Assembly (NCBI RefSeq): GCF_001905545.1
Contig: NZ_LIPD01000005.1
Span: forward strand, 1-64,000
DNA: 64,000 nucleotides
Direction: 5' to 3'
DNA from: Streptomyces sp. CB02056
GTDB taxonomy: Bacteria; Actinomycetota; Actinomycetes; Streptomycetales; Streptomycetaceae
Part shown: positions 59,678-64,000 of the stretch, in pieces
How the letters are laid out: each line of letters opens with the position of its first letter
How positions within the stretch are numbered: position 1 is the stretch's first letter
Notes under the pieces: model-generated
Told to the model about the DNA's origin: nothing
The model's database searches: none
What the model saw: only the letters and a program-made list of their open reading frames with translations
Made by a program: the position numbers and the translations under genes

Positions 59678-62600
59678 TCAGCGGCGCAGGTCGTACGGCT
59701 TGCCGCCGCGCTCCCGGCCCCTGCGCAACTCGGTGCGCAGCAGCCGGCCGACCGGTTCGACCAGCCGCCGGGCCAGTTCGTCGAGGTCGGCGGGGTCGGC
59801 GGACGACGCGGCGGGCGGTCCGCCGGGGGCGCTCCCCGGGGTGGTCGCGGCGGTCGAGGCGGCCGGGGACGGCGCTGCGCGCTGCACCGTGGTGGGCGTA
59901 CGCGCCGGTACGGCGGTCAGCGGCACCCCGGTCAGGCCGTTCTGCTCGGCCACCCGCTGCAACAGCCGCGCCGTGGCGGGCGAAGGTGGGGCGGGCGGGG
60001 CGGGCGCGGCGTTGGCGGCCCTGGTGGCGGTGGTGGCGTGCCCGGCGGGCAGGGCCCGTGACACGACGAGCGCGGGTGCGCCGGAGGGCCCGGTGGCGGC
60101 CGGGACGGCGGGCTGCTGCGCCGGGGACGGCTGCGGGGGCCGGGACGTCGCCGGGAGGCGCTGGACCGGCGCGGCCATCACGGGCCTGAGCCGGACGACC
60201 GGCGGGCGTGGGGCGGTCGCCGCCGCCGTCGTGGACGCCGTACCGGGGGCGCCGGGGCTCGGGCGGCCTGCCGACGTCGGCATGGCGGAACGCTGCAACG
60301 CCGGGGCGCTCGGGTTCGGGACCACCTCACGGGGTCGGTCGGGCAAGGCGTACGAGGGGTTCGCGGGTCCGGCTGCGGTCGGACCGGTGCCTGCCTGCGC
60401 TGACGGGTGCTCCGCGGCCCGGTCCGACGACCGCCGGGAGAACGCGCGTTGCACGGCAGCCACGACCCCGCGCGACGACCCCGCATCGGAGCCGGCCGCT
60501 CCCGGGGCGCTGAACCGCGCCGGGGGGCCGAACCTCGCCGGGCCCGCCTGTGGGGCCGACGTCCTGGCGGCGGTGCCGCTGCCGTCCCCGGTGCCCGACG
60601 GGCGCCGCACCTGCGCACGCGCGTGCTGCGGAGCACCCGCGGCCGGCGCGGCCGCCGCTCCGCCGTCCGTACGGGAGGCGAGCGCGTTGGGCCAGACGGC
60701 CGGGACCACGGGCTTGGCGGGCGCCGTGCCCGCGCCGGTGGGCGCGGAGGTGCCGGTCGCGGGCGGCGCCGGCGGAGTGGCGAGGGCGACCGTCATCCGG
60801 CGATCGCCGAGCAACCCGCGCCGCTGGCCGATGAGTTGGACGGCGCGCTGCACGCCCAGACCGCCGGAAGCCGGACGTGCGGGAACCGTCACGGGAACCA
60901 CCTGGCCGCTGCCACCTGCGGGCGCGGCGCCCGCAGGGCGGGGCCGGGCGCCGGGGACGATCGGCTGCGCGGAGGTACCCGGCCGCCGCTCCGGGCCGCC
61001 GCCGGACGGCGAGGCGGCGGCGGTGCCCGTCGTCCCCTGCCGGGTGTCGGAGGCCGCCGGGCGTCCGGCGGCCGGTCCGCGATGGCTGTGTTCCCCCTGC
61101 GGGTGCGCACCGTGGGTGCCGGCAGCCGGGCTGGTCGAACCCGCCGATCGTCCGCCATCACCGCTCCGGGACAGGGAGTTGGGCTCCGCCGGGCTGTCGC
61201 CGGGCTGCCCGACGGCGCGCTGCACGGGCAGCCCCTCACCGGTCACCGTCGAGGTGACGGCAGGGACGGCCTGGCCTGCCGCCGGAGGCGTGATCCGCTG
61301 GACCGGTCGGCGCCCGCCGAGCAAGGGAGCGGCGCCCCCCGCCACGGCGGCCGTCGGCGGCAGCGCGTCGAGCGGCGCGCCCAGGCCCCCGCGCGTCCGG
61401 GCAGGGGCCGGGTCGGGCTGGGTCGGCGCTGACGGCGCGAACGCGGACGTCGCACGCTGGACGGACGTGCCCTCGGAGGTCCCGCTCCTGCGGGCAGGGG
61501 CCGGGTCGAATTGGGTCGGCGCTGACGGCGCGGGCGCGGACGTGGTGCCCTCGACGGTCCCGCCCCGACGGGTGGAGGCCGGGTCAGGCTGAGCCGACGC
61601 GGCACGACCGGGAACCGGTGCTGACGGCGCGGGCGCGGACGTCGCACGCTGGACGGACGCGCCCTCGACGGCCTCGCTCCTGCGGGCGGGGGCCGAACCG
61701 GTCTGGGTTGGCGCGGCACGACCGGAAGTCGGCGAGGACGGAACGCGCTGAACAGACGTGCCCTCGGCGGTCCCACCCCTGCGGGCAGGGGCCGAACCGG
61801 GTTGAGCCGACGCGGCACGACCCGGGGTCGGCGACGACGAGGGTGCGGGCGCGCCGGTCCCGGACGGCGCGCGCTGGACGGATGCGCTCCCGGCGGACCC
61901 ACGGTCGGGCCGCACCGGTGCCGAGTTCCCCGACCCGGCGGCCGTACGGGCACGGCGGGCAGGGGTGGTGGCGGCGTCACGGCCCCCGCCGCCGGACGGC
62001 CGGGCACCATCGGTCCCGCCCGCCTCGGAGCCGGTGGGCCCCGGGTCAGCGGCGGAGACAACGGGCATGGCCGGCGCACCCGAAGGGGCGTCAACGGCCC
62101 GGGGGCCGCCGGTGGCCAGGGGCGAGGCGCTGGCGGGCAGCGCGGTCAGGGGTGCGCCGAGGACCGGGCGGGCGGCCGCGCCACCACCCGACACGGCGGC
62201 ACGCTGGACCACCCCTTCGCTCCCCGCACTTCGCGCGGGCGCAGCGGCGGCACCCGGCGACGTCCGTACGACAGCCTCGGGGTTCGCGGACGGCCGCGAG
62301 CCGTCGGCGGGTGCGGCCGTCGCCTCCGCGAGTGGCGGCGGCGCCTCCGTGGCCCGGCTCGACGGCTCGGCGACGGCATCCCGCCTGCCGACCGCCCCCG
62401 GGACGGCCGTCACCGGGCGCACGGGCAGGGCCCGGGGGCGCCGCGCGACGGTCAACGGTGCGCTGACGGAACGCGGACGGACCGGACGCTCGGCCCCGTA
62501 GGGACGCGAGGAGGCGGCGCCCGCAGCGGGCGTCACCCCGGCAGGAGCCGACCCACCGGGCGTCCCGGCATCATTCGCCGACACCGCAGGACGAGGCGAA

Positions 62601-63199
62601 CTCCCCCGCACCCCACCGGACTTCGGCTCACCGTGCTCCGCCGAACCGGCTGCCGTGGCCGCAGGCCCCGGCGAACCGCCGTCGGCCTTGCCCGTACGTG
62701 CCGGACGTGGCCCCGAGCGCACCGGAAGCCGCCGCAGCCGGACGGACCGCTGGACCGGCCGGGCCTGCCGGGCCGTCGCCGGCTCCCCGCTCTCCACGGG
62801 CTCTTCCGCCCCGGACTCCCTCGGGAGGACCGGCACGACGAGCTCGTCCCCGCCCGTGCGGACGGGCGCCGGAGAGCCCGGCCCGGCCACCGCCCGCAGG
62901 ATGCCGGCCGGCGCGGTCGGGAGGACCGCGTGGCCGAGCGGCCCGCAGAGCGAGGGGTCCTGCCACGCGCTGAGCCGGGACCGGAACCTCAGGCCGTCGC
63001 TGACGCCGTGGCCCGGCCCGGCCAGGGTCGGGACCAGCGGCGCGACCGCGCGCCAGCCCCCGTCCCCGGCCGCCGGTCGCCGCTGAACGACCTCGCCCGT
63101 ACCGCCAGGCGCGCCGTCAGCACCGCTATCGCCGACAGCGGCGTCGCCGCCGCCGCCCCGACGCCGGCCGATCCAGTCCCGAAGCCCCACCCGGCTCAC
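59678..63199 (-). CDS. 1173-aa Pro/Ala-rich [VL]QR-repeat CIS protein
   Basis: GTG start at 63199 overlapping the 52-aa gene stop. A short folded N-terminus (about residues 1-100; VGLRDWIGRR, RFRSRLSAWQDPSLCGP) is followed by a thousand residues rich in Pro, Ala, Gly, Ser, Thr and Arg with 15 [VL]QR motifs, about three LGxPLxALP-like motifs and a 30-40-residue internal repeat (about 446-606). The extreme C-terminus (DLDELARRLVEPVGRLLRTEL) is an amphipathic helix. No enzyme domain. Synteny puts it where phages encode the tape measure, after a tail-chaperone-like pair, though tape measures are helical and this is disordered. Function unknown. Confidence 0.8.
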   Translation of the reverse strand: MSRVGLRDWIGRRRGGGGDAAVGDSGADGAPGGTGEVVQRRPAAGDGGWRAVAPLVPTLAGPGHGVSDGLRFRSRLSAWQDPSLCGPLGHAVLPTAPAGILRAVAGPGSPAPVRTGGDELVVPVLPRESGAEEPVESGEPATARQARPVQRSVRLRRLPVRSGPRPARTGKADGGSPGPAATAAGSAEHGEPKSGGVRGSSPRPAVSANDAGTPGGSAPAGVTPAAGAASSRPYGAERPVRPRSVSAPLTVARRPRALPVRPVTAVPGAVGRRDAVAEPSSRATEAPPPLAEATAAPADGSRPSANPEAVVRTSPGAAAAPARSAGSEGVVQRAAVSGGGAAARPVLGAPLTALPASASPLATGGPRAVDAPSGAPAMPVVSAADPGPTGSEAGGTDGARPSGGGGRDAATTPARRARTAAGSGNSAPVRPDRGSAGSASVQRAPSGTGAPAPSSSPTPGRAASAQPGSAPARRGGTAEGTSVQRVPSSPTSGRAAPTQTGSAPARRSEAVEGASVQRATSAPAPSAPVPGRAASAQPDPASTRRGGTVEGTTSAPAPSAPTQFDPAPARRSGTSEGTSVQRATSAFAPSAPTQPDPAPARTRGGLGAPLDALPPTAAVAGGAAPLLGGRRPVQRITPPAAGQAVPAVTSTVTGEGLPVQRAVGQPGDSPAEPNSLSRSGDGGRSAGSTSPAAGTHGAHPQGEHSHRGPAAGRPAASDTRQGTTGTAAASPSGGGPERRPGTSAQPIVPGARPRPAGAAPAGGSGQVVPVTVPARPASGGLGVQRAVQLIGQRRGLLGDRRMTVALATPPAPPATGTSAPTGAGTAPAKPVVPAVWPNALASRTDGGAAAAPAAGAPQHARAQVRRPSGTGDGSGTAARTSAPQAGPARFGPPARFSAPGAAGSDAGSSRGVVAAVQRAFSRRSSDRAAEHPSAQAGTGPTAAGPANPSYALPDRPREVVPNPSAPALQRSAMPTSAGRPSPGAPGTASTTAAATAPRPPVVRLRPVMAAPVQRLPATSRPPQPSPAQQPAVPAATGPSGAPALVVSRALPAGHATTATRAANAAPAPPAPPSPATARLLQRVAEQNGLTGVPLTAVPARTPTTVQRAAPSPAASTAATTPGSAPGGPPAASSADPADLDELARRLVEPVGRLLRTELRRGRERGGKPYDLRR

Positions 63200-63354
63200 C
63201 CGCCTTCGCTGATGCGGGTGTTGAGCCGGGCGATCTCCCTGACCCACTGCCCGCGTTCGCGGTGGGTCAGGTCGAGGATGTCCTCCCGCTGCCAGTGGAA
63301 GTGGTACGCGATGTACGCGATCTCCTCGTACAGCCGAGCAGGCGCGTACGTCAC
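63196..63354 (-). CDS. 52-aa CIS protein (DUF6760-like, tail-chaperone type)
   Basis: GTG start at 63354, overlapping the 161-aa gene stop (GTGA), and ending GTGA with the large gene start. Contains LYEEIAYIAYHFHW and ILDLTHRERGQWVREIARLN. This resembles DUF6760 proteins of streptomycete CIS clusters and, in pattern, the small 'HW..' tail-chaperone extension (GpE-type) of myophages, which sits just before the tape measure. Name is tentative, reality of the gene is strong because of the tight overlaps. Confidence 0.78.
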   Translation of the reverse strand: MTYAPARLYEEIAYIAYHFHWQREDILDLTHRERGQWVREIARLNTRISEGG

Positions 63355-63836
63355 GATTCCCCCAGGCGCCCACCGGCGAGGTCGACCTCGAAGGCGCCGT
63401 CGCAGTGCGGGCAGGTCACCGCGGCGCGCGTGTGGCCTTCGCTGTTGATCCGCTGGTAGAGGTCCTGGAGGAAGGCCACGTCGGTGGCGTACATCCGCTC
63501 GACGATCCCGGCGTGCACGTCGGTGAGGTCGCCGAGCCGGGTGATCACGTGGCTGAGCAGCACCACACTGAGGTAGGCCGGGTTCTCCTTGACCCGCAGG
63601 TCGATCTGCGGCATCAGCTCGTCACGGGCGGTGGCCAGGCGCATGGCACCGTGCCGGTGCACGGTGCCGTCGTCGTCCACGTACCCGATCGGCAGCTCGA
63701 ACTCGAACTCGGTGTGCGGCACCCGCCCCCGGGGCTGCGCCGCCGCCGCTGCCGCCGGGGCCTGCTGCTGCGGCGCGGTGTTCTGAGGGGCCGGAGCCCG
63801 TTCCAGCAGCTCCTCCAGGCCGATCTTGCGCCTCAC
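63351..63836 (-). CDS. 161-aa CIS protein, tail-assembly-chaperone-like
   Basis: GTG start at 63836. An N-terminal helix (GLEELLERAP), a Gln/Ala/Pro-rich linker, then FEFELPIGYVDDDGTVHRHGAMRLATA, DLRVKENPAYLSVVLLSHVITRLGDL, and a C-terminal CPHC-type zinc half-site (AAVTCPHCDG). Features suit a phage-tail assembly chaperone of the G type encoded before the tape measure; this gene and the next would correspond to the G/T pair. Exact family not recognised. Confidence 0.75.
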   Translation of the reverse strand: MRRKIGLEELLERAPAPQNTAPQQQAPAAAAAAQPRGRVPHTEFEFELPIGYVDDDGTVHRHGAMRLATARDELMPQIDLRVKENPAYLSVVLLSHVITRLGDLTDVHAGIVERMYATDVAFLQDLYQRINSEGHTRAAVTCPHCDGAFEVDLAGGRLGES

Positions 63837-64000
63837 TCGACCGAAATCTCCTCGAACACGATGGTCACGGTCTCGGTGGCGGCGCTGGACTCGCCGGCGC
63901 TGAGGGTCGGGCCCTCCCAGCGGCTTGCCCAGGCGTTGAGGAGCTGGATGCGCCGCAGGGTGGCACCGGTGGTGTCCTTGACCTCGATGGTGAGGTTCTG
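63833..64000 (-). CDS. CIS tube protein, 3' end only
   Basis: Partial: the last 55 codons are in the window and the gene continues past base 64000. It ends IEVKDTTGATLRRIQLLNAW, ASRWEGPTLSAGESSAATET and VTIVFEEISVE, the C-terminal pattern of contractile-tail inner tube proteins. It differs from the 59149 tube gene, so it is a second tube-family copy. Stop overlaps the GTG of the 161-aa gene (GTGA). Confidence 0.8.
   Translation of the reverse strand, partial: QNLTIEVKDTTGATLRRIQLLNAWASRWEGPTLSAGESSAATETVTIVFEEISVE

Noticed and set aside
51978..64000. Prophage
   Set aside because: No capsid, terminase, integrase or lysis genes are visible; gene order fits a contractile injection system.

Overview
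The window is very GC-rich actinomycete DNA (strong third-position GC, frequent GTG and TTG starts, AGGAGG-type ribosome binding sites, secreted proteins with Sec signals). Gene content points to a Streptomycetaceae chromosome (Streptomyces or Kitasatospora). No rRNA, tRNA, CRISPR array or complete transposon was seen.

Layout. 0-3 kb is a scarred accessory patch: a Tn3-family transposase fragment, an alkylmercury-lyase-family gene divergent from an AraC regulator, and a serine recombinase lacking its catalytic N-terminus. 3-8 kb holds a secreted Scabin/pierisin-type ADP-ribosyltransferase, a nicotinamidase, a tail-to-tail pair of paralogous secreted proteins, and a DUF4157 (eCIS core domain) protein. 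8-24.8 kb is mixed accessory and housekeeping: HxlR/NmrA-like pair, ABC exporter, lipoprotein, XRE-cupin regulator with a class II aldolase/DapA-like operon, 2H phosphoesterase, ABC-2 exporter next to a two-component system, an esterase, a B-lectin, an SDR and an ATP-grasp protein.

24.8-39.7 kb is a complete group 1h (actinobacterial, high-affinity, oxygen-tolerant) [NiFe]-hydrogenase locus on the minus strand. Small and large subunits are followed by NifU-like, DUF5947, DUF6084 and a 475-aa cluster protein, a maturation protease, a 34-aa microprotein, and hypA, hypB, hypF, hypC, hypD and hypE, mostly start/stop overlapped. hypX lies just upstream behind its own terminator. Together they would build the Ni-Fe(CN)2CO site and let the cell oxidise trace hydrogen in air.

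39.8-52 kb carries small secreted proteins, a 40-aa GroES-C-terminus-like protein, a TetR regulator with its operators around an amidase/AtzG-like pair and a metallo-beta-lactamase-fold hydrolase, an MgtC-like protein, a SpoIIE phosphatase, a class A penicillin-binding protein, an I36 inhibitor and an ArsR-like regulator.

52-64 kb is the 3' part of a contractile injection system (eCIS/CIS) operon running right to left and continuing past the right edge. It has tube protein, tail-chaperone-like pair, a 1173-aa Pro/Ala-rich protein with 15 [VL]QR motifs, a second tube protein, LysM protein, VgrG spike, PAAR tip, gp25, gpJ and gpI baseplate proteins, and a zinc-ribbon membrane protein resembling the streptomycete CIS membrane effector. 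Sheath, ATPase and cap genes are not in the window. The best lead for something undescribed is the [VL]QR-repeat protein: it sits where phages place the tape measure, right after a tail-chaperone-like pair, and shares its motif with the DUF4157 protein about 45 kb away.
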